A DNA stretch of 64,000 nucleotides from Muscardinus avellanarius (taxonomy: Eukaryota; Chordata; Mammalia; Rodentia; Gliridae), in contig OY726560.1 of NCBI GenBank assembly GCA_963383645.1, positions 83,548,593 to 83,612,592 on the forward strand. The letters are read 5' to 3'. The notes beneath the pieces were generated by a model. That model was not told where the DNA came from and made no database searches. It was given only the letters and a program-made list of their open reading frames with translations. Shown here in pieces: positions 23,476 through 35,899 of this stretch (within the stretch, counting starts at the first letter, position 1; each line of letters begins with the position of its first letter). Both the position numbers and the translations under genes were made by a program.

Positions 23476-24658
23476 AGTATATTTAGTGTACCTGGATTTT
23501 TACATCCTCAGTGTCCCCTTAGCATGCACTTCTTGCTGCTCTCCCATATGCAGGGCTCTTGTCCTGAAGTGAACTGTTTCCTTATTCTGGTTAACAGGAG
23601 CTTTATTTTGCTTCATTAGGATATCTCTTGTGGCTAATATTCAGATATAGAAGACTATCTTTTAATATAATCATATATGTTATATGTGATTATTGTGCTG
23701 ATATCGTATGGGTGCATAGTATGATATATCATATAGAAACTCCTCTAAACTTATCTGCAGAGGTCATCAGTGTTGACAAGTCCCTCCTTTGAAACCTTTC
23801 TATTCTGTTTTTAGCAATAACATACTGTCTCTGAGCTCCACTCAATCTCTCTGGTTATGAAGTATCATTAGCTAGGTGCACAATTGCTAAAAAAAATTGT
23901 CCTGAAGACAAAACAAAATAAAACAATGACTCACGTGTCAGGGACGTAGCAAGTACCATTTTCATCCCTGTAGTGGGGAGGGTAGGATGGTTAGGGTTGC
24001 TGAAATTTACCTGCTGGCAATTTGGACCTTTCAGGAAGAAGCTATGTTCCTTTGATGTTGGTGTCTGTGCATTTTGGAGAATAGCCTCATGCTGGGGCCT
24101 GGCCCTCTGCAAAGGGGTTCCAGCTGGCTGGTGCTGGTGTCTGAGCTGGAAAATTGCAGTCTGAATGCAGATGCTGCTAAGGGAAAGAACTGCAGCTGGG
24201 ATGATGCTCTCAAGGAACAGGAAGCCAACAGGAGAACCCTTCATCCTTGCAGTCTGTCTCTAGTGCCTCTTCTTGGCCAAGCCTAATGGGGAACCAGCTG
24301 GAACAATAGGTCTATGGCTCCCAAGGTATCAGCCAGAGTATCACAAAGTCAAGTGTGGAAGGTTTAATTTAGTAACAGGAATAGAGAATAAAGGAAGCCA
24401 GCTTCTGGAATGTTGATAGTGGAGAACTACATGATTTTGCAGCAGTTGCTACTCATGTCAGTACTAAATAAAAGTAAGCTTTATGTAATAACTCATTCTG
24501 GAGGAGACTCAAGGCAGAAACCATGCATGAGAAAACTAAGGACAATTCAATAAATTGGAGAATGGGAACAAATATGAGCTTCTATGTTTAGATTGTAAAG
24601 TTGGATTTTAAAAACTTTTAATATTTAATTAATAGAGGAGTTTTTGGTTTACAGATAA

Positions 24659-24852
24659 TTTTTTTTGCAGTATTGGAGATTGAACCCAGGGGCATTCTAC
24701 CCCCAGCCCTATTTTTAATTCTTTATTTTGAAATAGGATCTCGCTGGGTTGCAGAGGATCTAAGTAGCTGAGGCTGGCTATGAACCTGCGACCTTCCTGT
24801 CTCAGCCTCGCAAATACTGGGATCACAAAGCGTGTGCCAACCATGTCCAACT
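24659..24852 (-). repeat. B1-dID SINE
   Basis: Antisense, from gcagtattggagattgaaccc to tgtgccaaccatgtcc. Moderately diverged. Confidence 0.85.
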
Positions 24853-25120
24853 ACAGAGAAATTTTAAGTCCAGAGTTTCCAGATACGACCATCTCCCTTC
24901 CCTACCAAAGTTTCCCATTATTAACATTTTGCATTAGTGTGATTTATTTGTTAACTAAGGTCCATAGTTTATATTAGGGGTAGTTGAATTTGGCATTCTA
25001 TGGGTTTTGACCCTGGTGGTCATTTTTAATGGTCTTATTTGATGATTTCTGTCCTTCTTTGTTTGAATGTAGGACTTCCCAGGGAAATGTCCTGAGCTTC
25101 CTTCTTCCTCCTATTCCTTC

Positions 25121-25184
25121 GTGCATGCATGCGTGCGTGCGTGTGTGTGTGTGTGTGTGTGTGTGCGTGCGTGTGTGTGTGTGT
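25121..25184 (+). repeat. (GT)n microsatellite
   Basis: gtgcatgc-type start, then an almost pure GT run broken by gcgtgc units. It abuts the tail of the following SINE. Confidence 0.95.
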
Positions 25185-25185
25185 T

Positions 25186-25375
25186 AATGGGGATTGAACT
25201 CAGGGGCATTCTGCTTCCAAATTGCACCCCCAGCCCTTTTTATTTTGAAACAGGATCTTGCTACATTGCTGAGGGACTTCACTAAGATGCGGAGGGACCT
25301 CACTAAGTTGTGATGATTCGCCTGTCTCAGCCTCCCAAGTACTCAGATTGTAGGCCTTCATCATCATGCCTGTCT
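25186..25375 (-). repeat. B1-dID SINE, old
   Basis: Antisense. The sequence gcattctgcttccaaattgc shows erosion of the dID half, and the head ends catcatcatgcctgtc. Confidence 0.8.
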
Positions 25376-25920
25376 TCTCTTCTTCTGTTATTATAAATTC
25401 TCTCTCTGGGGATAATCTTTTTCATTTCCATGGTGCTTTTCCAGTTTTCTTACCAATGAAATATGAGAATCAAACCTGACAGTTTTGAGGTTTTTTTCAC
25501 CCCTAAATTCTGTGATTGGCTATCTCAAGTTCAGACTCATCACAGGCTTCCTGCAAAGTCATCCCCTCCCTTTTCTGATTTTTCTGTATATTTTAAGGCT
25601 ACTTTCTTGGTTGTCTAGACTCTACATCTTGATATAACAGTTGACTTGAAGCTGCGCCTGTTTTGTCACCTTTTCCTGTTGGATGTAGCTCTTTGTTGCC
25701 CATCACATCCTTACTAGTAGTCCCTCTGCTTGTCACTAATGTTAGTCCCTTTCTTGTTGCTTCCCAGCAGCAAGTGATCCTGCTTCCTGAGGACCTGTGA
25801 CTTTCAGAGGGTTAGGGGAGCTGTACTGAAAATGGCTCACTGTGAGGAGCAGTCTAGCTGAGTGCAGTTGCTGGTAGAAAAGAAACTGAGGATGTAATTC
25901 TGAAAGGCTTGTTAAAGTCA

Positions 25921-26132
25921 GGCTTGGCGGTGCACTCCTTTAATCTCAGTAGTTGGGAGGCTGAGACAGGAGGATCGCAGGTTTGAAGCCAGCCTCAGCA
26001 ACTCAGCAAGGCCCTCAGCAACCTAGCAAAACCCTCTTTCCAAATAAGAAATAGAATTGGGCTGAGGGCATAGCTTGAAGGCAGAATGTCTCTGGGTCCA
26101 ATCCCCAGTACTACAAAATCAAAAACAAAACA
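25921..26132 (+). repeat. B1-dID SINE
   Basis: Sense copy from ggcttggcggtgcactcc to ccccagtactacaaaatc plus an A-rich tail. It ends about 100 bases before the next exon. Confidence 0.88.
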
Positions 26133-26234
26133 AACCCCAGAGAGACTTGTTACATTAGTATGCAGAGAGAATAATCACTCATTATTTTGTTGTGACATCA
26201 TATTAATGTTCTCTAAATGTATGTTTCTTTTCAG

Positions 26235-26427
26235 CATAATGGGAGTTTTGAGTAACAAATGTGGCTTTCAACTCCAGTATCAAATGATATTTTCAATATG
26301 GCTCCTGGCATTCAGTCCTCAAATGTGTGAGCATCTGCGGCGCTACAATATCATTCCTGTCCTGTCTGACATTCTCCAAGAGTCTGTCAAGGAGAAAGTA
26401 ACTAGAATCATTCTTGCAGCATTCCGT
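26235..26427 (+). CDS. ATP6V1H: ATP6V1H exon (residues ~226-290)
   Basis: 193-base exon with acceptor ttttcag and donor gtaagt. The first base completes the Cys codon, then IMGVLSNKCGFQLQYQ, followed by FSIWLLAFSPQMCEHLRR and a helical stretch ending ILAAFR. It encodes alpha-helical armadillo-type repeats of the large N-terminal domain of subunit H, the part that packs against the V1 peripheral stalk. It ends at a codon boundary (CGT). No frame break or unusual residue was seen. A reading frame continues upstream through intron sequence, but the acceptor and family alignment fix the start. Confidence 0.97.
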
Positions 26428-26483
26428 GTAAGTGCTTAAGTGTTTGTTGTTCATTGTGGTGGTGTTGGTGATGGTGGGTGGCG

Positions 26484-26486
<3 letters not shown>

Positions 26487-26569
<83 letters not shown>
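26487..26569 (+). repeat. (TG)n(AG)n compound microsatellite
   Basis: About 32 bases of TG repeats followed by about 48 bases of AG repeats. It starts about 60 bases after the exon donor. Confidence 0.97.
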
Positions 26570-26573
<4 letters not shown>

Positions 26574-26974
26574 TGGATAGGTATTTTCTACTGTGCAGTA
26601 CATTTGAGCTTTTAGCAGATGGGAAAAATTCACTGTTATTAAACTATGGAGTTTTGATGAACATTGGATACAGTATTACAAATTTGTCCTCATCCAAATT
26701 TGAGGCTGTGGGATGGGGTGAGGTCACTATCTAAAGGAACAGATTGTGTGACTTATACAGTACTTGTAAGAAAGTATAATTTGGTTATGTTCAGATGGAG
26801 GAAGTCCCTTTTTTCTGCGGTTTTTGCCGAGACTGATATTGAAGGAATTTCTCTATTATGAGGCCCATATTTTAGTATGTAATTGTATTTCAGATTCTGA
26901 ATGTACTGACTGACAATGTATTTCTGAGGCAACTATAGAGATGTATAATTATTTTAAGCAGTAAGATTATCTTA

Positions 26975-27230
26975 TAGGATACTACGATTTTGTCAGGTAC
27001 TAAGTCAACTTCCTCCCGAAACAGGTGAGGAAGCTGAGGATGAAAGAGGAACTGAGCTAAGTTGGGGGGTTCTGACCAAGTGTGGTGTGCATGTATGTAC
27101 CTATCACTGTGATAGCACGATGACGTAAGACTACAGTGCACCATAAAAGTGTACTAAAAAAGGTCAAAGAAGAGCTGAGCTAGAATCTGAATTCTAGCTT
27201 ACCAGGCAGCTGTAACACAGAAGTATTGTT
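26975..27230 (+). repeat. Possible MIR
   Basis: Weak match: aggtgaggaagctgaggatg, then gagctgagctagaatctgaa, interrupted and degraded. Confidence 0.4.
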
Positions 27231-27759
27231 ACTTTGGTTCTCAGAGCCCCCGTAACAATTGTCTATAGCTAATTTTGTTGTCTTAGGATTCTAGTGGGCT
27301 TCTGGGAAATGGCTTGGTTGATGTGATGTCTCTTTAAGAATGTTATCCAGGAGTAGTATGAGTGGACATATCTCATGTGGTGCTGCCTCCACCATGCACT
27401 GTCCCCTGGGCTGTCCCCTTGTTAACTCATTGAATGCTTACATAAGCAACTGAAACATGGCAGTCATGGTTAGTCTGTGGGCATCCCTGGTGTTGGGATT
27501 GGACTTTGCTTTGCAGATAGGGATGCTGACGCAGAGAGATAGCATTGTTCCTTGCTTGCTTCAGAATTTGTGCTTTTCACCATTACTTAGCTTTTTCATT
27601 TCTTTAAATAAGCAACTAAAAAACAAAAAGTAGTACAGATGTATTGCAAAAAAAGGAGGTAGTAGAGATAAAACATTTGTTAAATATAGTCACTAACATC
27701 TTTAATATCTTTCCAAGCATATAGTGATAAATATAGAAGTAGGTGTATGATTTGAAACA

Positions 27760-27805
27760 GCCTCCAAGTACTGGGATTACAAGTGTATGTCACCGTGCTC
27801 AGCTC
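27760..27805 (-). repeat. B1-like SINE head fragment
   Basis: Only the reversed B1 head remains: cagcctccaagtactgggat through caccgtgctcagct. Confidence 0.6.
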
Positions 27806-27885
27806 AATAGCTTTATTCTTAACAATATATAATGAATATCTTTCCTTTTCTGTTTATACACATCATTAGTATTCCTTTGTTTGTT

Positions 27886-28082
27886 TGTGGTACTGGGTAT
27901 TGAATCTAGGGCCATTCTACCTCTGCACTATACCCCAGCTTTTTTTAGTTTTGGTTTTGTAACAGGGTTTCGCTAGGTTCCTGAGAGTCTTGCTAAGTTA
28001 CTGAGACTGTCTAGAACCTGTGATCTTCCCATTTCAGCCTCCCAGGTACTGAGATTACAGACATGTGCCATTCTACCTGGCT
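27886..28082 (-). repeat. B1-dID SINE
   Basis: Antisense, from gtggtactgggtattgaatc to gtgccattctacctggct. Confidence 0.85.
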
Positions 28083-28094
28083 TTCAGAACTCCT

Positions 28095-28235
28095 TTTTTT
28101 TAAAAAAAAAATACAGTTTTTTTTGTTGCATTTTAATTATACATCATAATGAGGTTCAAAGTGATAGGAACATACATGCACACAGTACTTGTATGTTTCC
28201 CTCTGGATCCCACTTTTTCATCTCCATATATATTA
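28095..28235 (-). mobile_element. L1 3' UTR fragment
   Basis: T-rich start, then tgcattttaattatacatca and acatacatgcacacagtact, the reversed terminal part of the L1 3' UTR found elsewhere in the window. Confidence 0.7.
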
Positions 28236-28369
28236 TTGAGAGTGGAATTGTTAACTTATTTATGAACCCTTTCTTTTGATGGCTGTATTTCACTGTGTTG
28301 GTGTAAATGTTAACCAGTATCCTGTTGATAAACATGTGGGGTATTTCTAGTTTTATTTATTTATTTATT

Positions 28370-28573
28370 TTTTGCGGGTCTGGGGATGGAACCCAGGGGC
28401 ATTCTACCTCCATGCTACACCCCTGTCCTATTTTTTATTCTTTATTTTGAAACAGGGTCTCACAAAGTTGTGGACAGCCTCACTAAGTAGCTGAGGCTAT
28501 CCGCGAACTGTGATCCTCTCATCTCAGCTTCCCGAATGCTGGGATTACAAGGGCATGCCACCATGCCCGGCTC
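28370..28573 (-). repeat. B1-dID SINE
   Basis: Antisense, full length. A (ttta)n-like tail precedes gcgggtctggggatggaacc, and the head ends caccatgcccggct. Confidence 0.88.
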
Positions 28574-28989
28574 TCCAGTTGTTTTTTTTTTTTTGACTTA
28601 TACTTGCCCACTTTAATGAATAATTCTTGTGGATGTAGTTCTAGAGATGGGATTTGTGAGTCAAAGGAATCTACAATTTTTATTAGTACTTTATGTAGAT
28701 AATGCTATACATTTCAAAAACATGCCACTTTGCATTCCATCAACTGTATGTAGGGAGTTCATGCTTTTCTATTTTCATTAGCAGTTAATATCATCTTGGA
28801 TTTTTACAAAATCTTGGGTGAAAATGAAGTTGTTTTAAATTTGAATTCTGTTAGTAATAAATGAAGCTAAACATCTTTTAACATTTTATTTTCTATTTAT
28901 TTCCTTTCTAGAAGTTGCTTATTCATAGCATTTGAATTTTAAAATTTGATGTATAGAAATTCTTTGCTGGATAGTCCTAGTTAATAATA

Positions 28990-29200
28990 ACAACTAATGT
29001 TAATTGAGAGCTTATCTGTGTCAGGTACTGTCCTAATTACCTAAAATGAATTGTGCATTTAATGATCTGAAGAACTCCCTGCAATGGGTATTAGGCCATG
29101 AGAGGTTAAATAAGTACCCAAAATAGCTAAGATGTGAAAGCGCTGGGATCTAAACTCAGTGTGACTCATGCTGTTTACCCTGCTAACCACTGCTTAATGC
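28990..29200 (+). repeat. MIR SINE
   Basis: Spaced matches to the MIR core: gtcaggtactgtcctaatta, ggccatgagaggttaaataa, gctgggatctaaactcagtg and taaccactgcttaatgc. Confidence 0.75.
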
Positions 29201-29477
29201 TGAGGATAATAATTTTTACATTTTATCGAGTCATTTTCATGCATTGCTTTATATAGTCTCCATAGCCAGCAGGTTCTATCATTATAGATGTGGAAATCAA
29301 GATTTTTAGAGCGAATTCCTGAGGTAGCATAAGATTAAAATTTCAATATCTTTCCATCAGCTCAAAAATCATTTTATTAGCCGCTGTGCCATTTCCCTTT
29401 TTTTTCTTTCTTATTTTGGTGCATTTTGTCAGGAACCTCAAGAGTGCCATTAAAGTGGGGAAAAAAAAAAAAAAAAC

Positions 29478-29610
29478 ACTGGGTGTGGTGGCAAATACAT
29501 ATAATTTAAGTACTTGGGAGGCTAAGCCAGGAAAATCATAGTTTTGAGGCTCGCATGTGGTAACTTAGCAAGATTCTGTTTCAAAATAGTGAACATGAAG
29601 GGACAGGATA
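29478..29610 (+). repeat. B1-dID SINE, degraded
   Basis: Begins cactgggtgtggtggcaaat after an A run. Only the B1 half is clear. Confidence 0.65.
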
Positions 29611-30621
29611 CAGCTTAACAGCTTGACATTGAAGGTGATATAATAGAGTGAAGACAGACTTTAAATAAATAGTGTCAGTGGAGTGCAGTGATAAGAAATG
29701 AACAAGAGTACATGCAGTGTCAAAGGTGAGGGTAGAGTGGGGGGTTTAGGAAATACTTCAGAAGGGAAGTGGCTCGGAGAACCTTGTGAAGAATTACTAG
29801 TTTTTTAGAAGGCTGGTTGCAAGAGGGAGGAGGTTAGTAAATTTTAACAAGGGAAGAAAGAACCATCTGGAATTGTTAGTAATTTGTTTTTTTAAAAGAC
29901 CCTCCAATCCCCACGCATTCAGGGAGTAAACGGAGCACAGAAATCCAGCTCTTGCAGATGCGATCCTGCTATGTGTAGCTGTTAATTTTCTGAAGCACAG
30001 AGTTGCTCTGTAAAGCATTCTGGCTGTTGAACTATGGGGCCAACACTCTATTCTAGTCACCCTGGCATCCACTCACCCACACTTGTTCTCACTTGAGCTA
30101 TCCACTACAGCCCATTTCCTTCAGATAAGACTCTTTGGTCAGATGTACTTTTCTACTTTATTGTGTACTTTGCCTAAATGAAAAAAAAAAAAACCCTGAT
30201 TTCCCATTGGAATGTATTCATTTGAAATAAATTTATTCATATATCACATCTTTTTAACTTGATATATTTTCTGAAGGCTAACACTAATGCCTTTTTGTTT
30301 TGGGATTTTTACCTTTTCTTCTTTTTATTTTACTAAAGTTATGGGAGATTTTTTGTTTTGGGTAGATTTTTGAGTTTTAATGAAATCTTACATGAATGAG
30401 AAAGAATCACATCACTGAACAAATTGTCATTTGTCATTTGTTTGGCTTTGATGTTTAAGCCAAACAAATTTTTTAGGGCAGATTTCAAAAAAAATATGAA
30501 GTTATAACAATTTACAAACACAAGTAATCTACCTCTAGGAATGCAAAACATACAATCATAGGTTATTTTCAATACAAGAAAACTTATTTGTTTGCTTCAG
30601 TTTCTTAAAACTAGTCAGGCA

Positions 30622-30840
30622 GCAGGGCATGGTGGCACATGCTTGTAATCTTAGCATTCTGGAGGTGGAGACTGGAGGATTGTGGTTTGCAGTCAGCCTC
30701 AGCTACTTAGCGAGGCCCTTTGTGACTCAGTGAGACCCTGTTCCAAAAAATAAAAAGACCAAACAATAGCACTGGGGGTGTAGCTCGCAAGAAAATGCCC
30801 CTGGGTTCTACCTCTGGTGCCGCAAACAAAACAAAACAAA
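30622..30840 (+). repeat. B1-dID SINE
   Basis: Sense, from agggcatggtggcacatgct to a cctctggtgccgc end with an (AAAAC)n tail. Confidence 0.88.
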
Positions 30841-31145
30841 AACTACTAAGACAAAGCACTAGCTTTTATTTTTATTTACAGCATATGTCATACTCCTATG
30901 TAATGTGTTCCAAATCTAAAAAAGTGGAACTGCCTGAACCAAAGATTCTGCAAAATCATGACTTTTAACAGCTTGTTCTGGAACTAAAATGAAGACTGAA
31001 ATGATAAAAACATTATTGTAATCCCCAGAATAAGGGAACTCTGCAAGTCCAATAATGTCCAAGAGCATTTATGAAAAGATGAAAAATAAAAAGACTTGAG
31101 TTTATATATGTGCCAGTATTGAGAAGAGGCATCAAAATGAATTAA

Positions 31146-31824
31146 TGTGCTGGTATTGGAAAATTGCTTTGATAATTTCCAAAGTGTAAAATATAGTCAG
31201 AGCTTAGGTACTGTGCAAGCACTCAGACAGGGAGGGGGCTGCAGCGATTACAATGCAGAGTTCCTCTCTGTCTTTGCCCTTCATTCTAATCATTAACCTA
31301 TAGTAAAACCCTTAGGGTCAACTGAAGCCATTAGCCCTAAAATTACAAGAGTTTACCTCCTCACCTTTGTGATCCGGTTTGAGCATAGAAAGGTAAACTT
31401 TGTGTGGTGCTCAAAGCACCCTAGTTGATGAGCAACCAATACTGCCCAATACAATAGACCCGAGGGCCAGGTAGATTCTTGACCCTTGCACTTAGGAAGT
31501 GCACTGTCCGGAGACAAAGAGGCACCACCTGGCTAAGGAATAAGTAACTAACCCATTGCCTTGGTAACGCTGATGAGAAAGATACCAATACAAAATCTGT
31601 TTAAGGGTTGAGGTCCCCAAAAGGGGCTGGAGTTCCCTTTTCGGGCTCCCCAGCATGCAGGTCAGCATGCTGCTTTTTTTCTCTTCTCTATTTCCTACTG
31701 ATCCATTTCCTACTAATTTTGTAATAAAGATTTGTTAAAGTTGCACTGAGCTGCCTGTTCATTTTTCTATTCAACCAACCTTAGTTGAATAAGAAAAAGA
31801 ACCTCACCATTTCAAACTGTGACA
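31146..31824 (+). mobile_element. Solo LTR related to the 43 kb element
   Basis: It starts TGTGCTGGTATTGGAAAATT, which is the same LTR start as the element whose U3 begins at 43664 on the minus strand, and similarity continues for over 100 bases. AATAAA is at 31723-31728, followed by a U5-like segment that ends about ctgtgaca at 31824. I could not find a clear target duplication, so the 3' edge is approximate. Confidence 0.7.
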
Positions 31825-31834
31825 ATATATAGTA

Positions 31835-32430
31835 GTGATTTCTTCAGCCCAGTACAAATGGTAGCAAACTGCTACTTAGAGATGAAACCAGTAAGCCAAT
31901 TGTTTTTGAAGAATATAGATCTAGAGCCAGTCATATCTTGGCAGTACCATTTTCAAGCCCTCACTTGTTTGTTTCCACTGTTGCCCATAAATATCCTGAT
32001 AAAATTCCTGGTTGTAATTATTGTAAACATAGTTACTAGAATAGTCCCCATTTTGGGGAAGCAGCTGCTGAGTGATGAGTTGGGAACCCCAGTTGTTGGT
32101 TTGACAACACTTGGGATCAGGCTGGTTGTACCCAACTACCTTTCTCTTTCCTCCTACATTATCCCCATGATTTCCCCGAGTTCCATGGCCTCTGCTTTTG
32201 TGTAGGACCTCCTCTACCACCCCTAGAGCCTCTTGGTGGTTCCAAAGGTCCCCCCTCTGCTGTTGTGCAGGACCCCCTCTACTACCACTAAAGCCTCTTG
32301 GTGGTTCCAAATGTGTCTCCTTTCCCAGGGAGCACCACCTGCTGCACCCTTGGTGGTGGTGGAGCGCCTCATTCTCCCTTTCCTCTTCCTTTTTCTCTTA
32401 CTGCATAGCCATCATCATAGCCATAGTATA
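31835..32430 (-). pseudogene. HNRNPR: HNRNPR processed pseudogene (C-terminal part)
   Basis: Antisense, intronless copy of the C-terminal RGG-rich region of heterogeneous nuclear ribonucleoprotein R. Readable pieces include YGYDDGYA near 32410, GGPAQQQRG, NVGGKRK, GYNQPD and NQEFYQDIYGQQWK near 31990. Many RGG arginines are mutated, the frame shifts between 32230 and 32400, and the normal stop after QQWK has changed to a sense codon. The N-terminal RRM domains are absent, so the copy is 5'-truncated. The spelling GGDYS/NYNQ-type C-terminus fits HNRNPR better than its paralogue SYNCRIP. No functional product is expected. Confidence 0.85.
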
Positions 32431-32589
32431 GGAGATTTTTCACTAAATTTTTTTAAGATTTTACTAAAATCTCACAGTCTAAATTAAGCATCTAACACTT
32501 GAAAATATACAACTAGTTTGATATTCCTTCTCTTTGTAAAGTAATATGGTTTTATGGTTAAAACATATGGAGAAATATTAATTTGTATT

Positions 32590-32705
32590 TCTTTTTTATA
32601 CTTTTATAGGTACATTATAGTCTCACATCATAATGTAGTTAAAGTGATAATGGCATACCTGAACATAGCATTTGGTGAGCTTTCTTCCTGGTTTCCCTCC
32701 CCACA
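32590..32705 (-). mobile_element. L1 3' UTR fragment
   Basis: Reads acttttataggtacattata, then tctcacatcataatgtagtt; same reversed 3' end as at 5835. Very short copy. Confidence 0.7.
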
Positions 32706-33004
32706 TAGATGAATTTAAGAAAAAAGTATGTTATCCACAATCTCACTCCCAGATATGGGAAGCCTGTTGACATTTAACACCTGCTATTTATAGTTTCTGT
32801 TTGTTTACTATGCAAGGTGTCTACTCTGGATGTATTGCAGTGGGCACTGGAAAGTTGAAGGAATCTCTAGAGCCACAGGGAGCCTCCAAATTTTTGGCTG
32901 TCTGTTTGGGCGGATCCTGGTTGATGTTGCTTACCACAAAGGGCTGTGCAGTCACATTGGGAGTGATGGTGCCTGTGCTGAGGACAGCGAGGGTCAGGTT
33001 CTCT

Positions 33005-33115
33005 AGACTTTTGGGCCTCTGAGCCTTTGATACTAACTTAGCCTCTCCATGCTTCAGCTTTGCTCATATGTCTGGTGAGAGTAATGTCACTCCCTTAAAT
33101 TTATCACTGGACTTT
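33005..33115 (+). repeat. Possible MIR
   Basis: Weak core match around tagcctctccatgcttcagc and ggtgagagtaatgtcactcc. Confidence 0.4.
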
Positions 33116-34029
33116 ATTGATGCCCATATTGTAATGCCCTTTGAAAAATAATCACTTACTAAATCAAAATCTGACACATAGTTGAACCCCAATAAGTATT
33201 TTCAGTTGTACAAGGGATTGAACAAAAGCACTGAAAGAATAAGTAGAAAGACTTTCTATAGGAATAGGATTGTGGCAATGAGTTTATTGACATTTTATTG
33301 ACTGATTTAAATTCTTTTTAATATTTGGCTGCTTTGCTTTATTCTCATTTATTTAAAACTATGATAATAAAAATTCTATAGTAGACTCTCATTGCTTGGA
33401 GCTACTGCTCCATTGAGAATCAGGGAATCTGAAAGTCTTCCTATAGCTAGTTTTTACAACTATTTTAAGATTATTAATTTATTATAAGTTTATTATAATA
33501 ATCTATCTAAAATATACGACAGAAAGCAAGACTAGAGGGAGAGAGTTCCTGTTTTCTGCCACTGCTTGGACTTTTTTTCTAAATTGGAAGCTGTTAATAA
33601 ACTTGGTATTTAAATTCTCTTCAGAAAATAATATATATTTTGTAATTGCTAAGTCATTAGAAAAACTAGTCACCTTTACTTTAGTGACTTTACAGTTAGA
33701 TTATCCTAGAAAGGTATCTTGAATTTTTGTTATTATTTCTTTTGTATGACTAATTCCTGGGCAATTGAAAGATCAAAAGGTTCTGACATGAATAATATTA
33801 TTTTTAAGTTTGTACCTATCTGTCCTTTTCTCTATGTTACTCATAGTTCTTTGAAATGTCTTTGCATTTTGTTTAAATTTTTTTCTTGATGGATTGACTT
33901 CATGAAGTTGCTATACTTTTGTAAACAGAGCTAAAAAGTCAGAAGTGTACGTGAGATTCTTTGCTTTTCTTTTGACCTGATTTGGGAGCTCTCTGGATCG
34001 GTTATTTACTTTGCAATGAAATGTGAGAA

Positions 34030-34235
34030 GTAGCAGTGCACAGTGGAACATGACTGTATTCCCAGTACTTGAGAGGCTGAGATAGGATAACAGGTTCAAG
34101 GGCAGCCTCATCAATTTAGTGAGACACTCAGAAACTTAGCGAGACCCTGTTTCAAAACAAAAAATAGAAAGGACTGGTGGTGTAGCTCAGAGACAGAATA
34201 CCCCTGGGTTAAATCTCTAGTACTCTACTTTTCCA
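34030..34235 (+). repeat. B1-dID SINE
   Basis: Sense; from agcagtgcacagtggaacat to ttaaatctctagtactct. Confidence 0.82.
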
Positions 34236-34870
34236 CAAAAAGGGGGAATGGATAGACTTAGACATGAACGCAGCATTTGTTTAGTGTTGGGAGGGTGTCT
34301 TAAAACTCTTGGGGCTGGTTTCCTCACTGCTGAAGGGTGGTTAGTAACACCTGACACGCTTCACATTTGGATAAGGATTCAATGCAGTAACAGGTAAGAG
34401 GCCTGGAAATAGTAAATATACAATACACTTTTTCTCTGTCTCTTAGTATAGTCATAAAATAATAGCAGTTTGCCTTTTTAAATCTCCTTTTTTGCTATAA
34501 ATTATATTCTTATTAAATTGATATTGAGCCCAGGCAAAGATCCAGGGTGTTTTGTTCCATTTATAAGAGGCAGCATGGATATTTTATTAATATTTTGAAG
34601 ATAAAAATAATTAAACTTTATTTAAAACTGTATTTATTCCCATTGTCTTTAATTTTCTATTTGAGATTATATAAAATAGACCCAGTCCAGTGACAGAAAT
34701 ACTTGTTTTTTGGACTTTCCTGTGCTAAATTTGAGTTAATGTGACTATGCTGGGGGCTGAGCCATTTCTAAGTAGTAGTAAAGTCATTAGATTCAGACTT
34801 CAAGTAAGTGGGAAAAATTATTAAAACAATTGTTCTTAAGTTTGTATATCCTTTAAAAATGATTTCTCAG

Positions 34871-35093
34871 CCGGGCGTGGTGGCGCACGCTTGTAATCCC
34901 GGTATTCGGGAGGCTGAGACTGGAGGATCGCGATTTGCTGACAGCCTCAGCTACTTAGTGAGGCCCTTTGCAACTCAGTGAGACCCAGTTTCAAAATAAA
35001 GAATAAAAAATAGGGCAGGGGGTATAGCTCGGAGGTCAAATGCCCCTGAGTTCCATCCCCAGACCCGCAAAACAATAATAAAAAAAAAAAAAG
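34871..35093 (+). repeat. B1-dID SINE, well preserved
   Basis: Sense, starting gccgggcgtggtggcgcacg. Duplication gatttctc on both sides (34861 and 35093) and an A-rich tail. Confidence 0.92.
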
Positions 35094-35818
35094 ATTTCTC
35101 CTATGAGTGTGTTTGAGAATGGTGGCCTAATCATGTAATTTTTTTCCCCTACATACTGAAACTCAGAAGGAAACTTTTGTGCTGAAGACTTTAGGAAGCT
35201 TGTTGACCCACTGTGAGCTGAACAAACCTAGCAGGCTGCTAATTATTATTTTTTCATTTGACTGGATGAATCTTATGTTTGAAAATGTCAGTCTCGCTTT
35301 TTGAGAGCAGGTGCTGAGCACCAGGTCTCTGCAAATATTACTGCTGCTGGCTAAATCAAGTTGTCAATCTTTAGATTTTAAATAAATTAGAATGTTTTGG
35401 GGATTTGAGACAGGTATTGGAGATTGTCTTTGTTTTTTAGAGTTTTCTGTTTTGAGTTTTATTTCCCCTTTTGACTGTTTAGTCAGGAACCTGCATTATA
35501 TGTTAGATAACAAAGCAAATTATATTTTTACAACTCTATGATTGTCATCAGAAAGCCTTAAGAATTACCACTGAATTGAATTCTTCCTTTTACTAGATGC
35601 ATTAATCACTTATATATGTACATGTACAACTCCTTTGTAAGCAGCTCAGATTGTAACCCTTTCAAAGAAGCTAGTTCTACTTTGTGTGGATGGGACTGTT
35701 ATGTGCACTTCTATGGCCTATATTGCCATCCAAAACTTATCTTCTCTGATCTGTCCTCTATTTCCTATTTCAGGAATTCTGCCAAGACATTCTGATTAAG
35801 TTTCTGTCTTGCTTATTA

Positions 35819-35899
35819 GATACCAGGATCGAACCGTGATCCTCCTGTTTCAGCTTCCCAAATACAGGGATTACAAGCATGCACCACCATGCCTGGCAA
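35819..35899 (-). repeat. B1-dID SINE, internally deleted
   Basis: Antisense; taccaggatcgaacc joins directly to the B1 part gtgatcctcctgtttcagct, so the middle is lost. Confidence 0.75.

Larger units (their letters stand above)
18186..26234 (+). other. ATP6V1H: ATP6V1H intron
   Basis: Donor gtgagt, acceptor ttttcag. It contains SINEs, L1 ends and an old DNA-transposon-like repeat. Nothing recognisable is seen at 18760-19160, 19350-19780, 20650-20880, 22580-23340, 23480-24655 or 25380-25915. The open antisense frame at 23855-24244 has no recognisable product. Confidence 0.9.

Noticed and set aside
23855..24244. 129-codon minus frame
   Set aside because: No homologue recognised, no splice-like borders, overlapping open frames on the other strand.
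31819..32205. 128-codon + frame
   Set aside because: It is the reverse strand of the HNRNPR retropseudogene and not a gene of its own.
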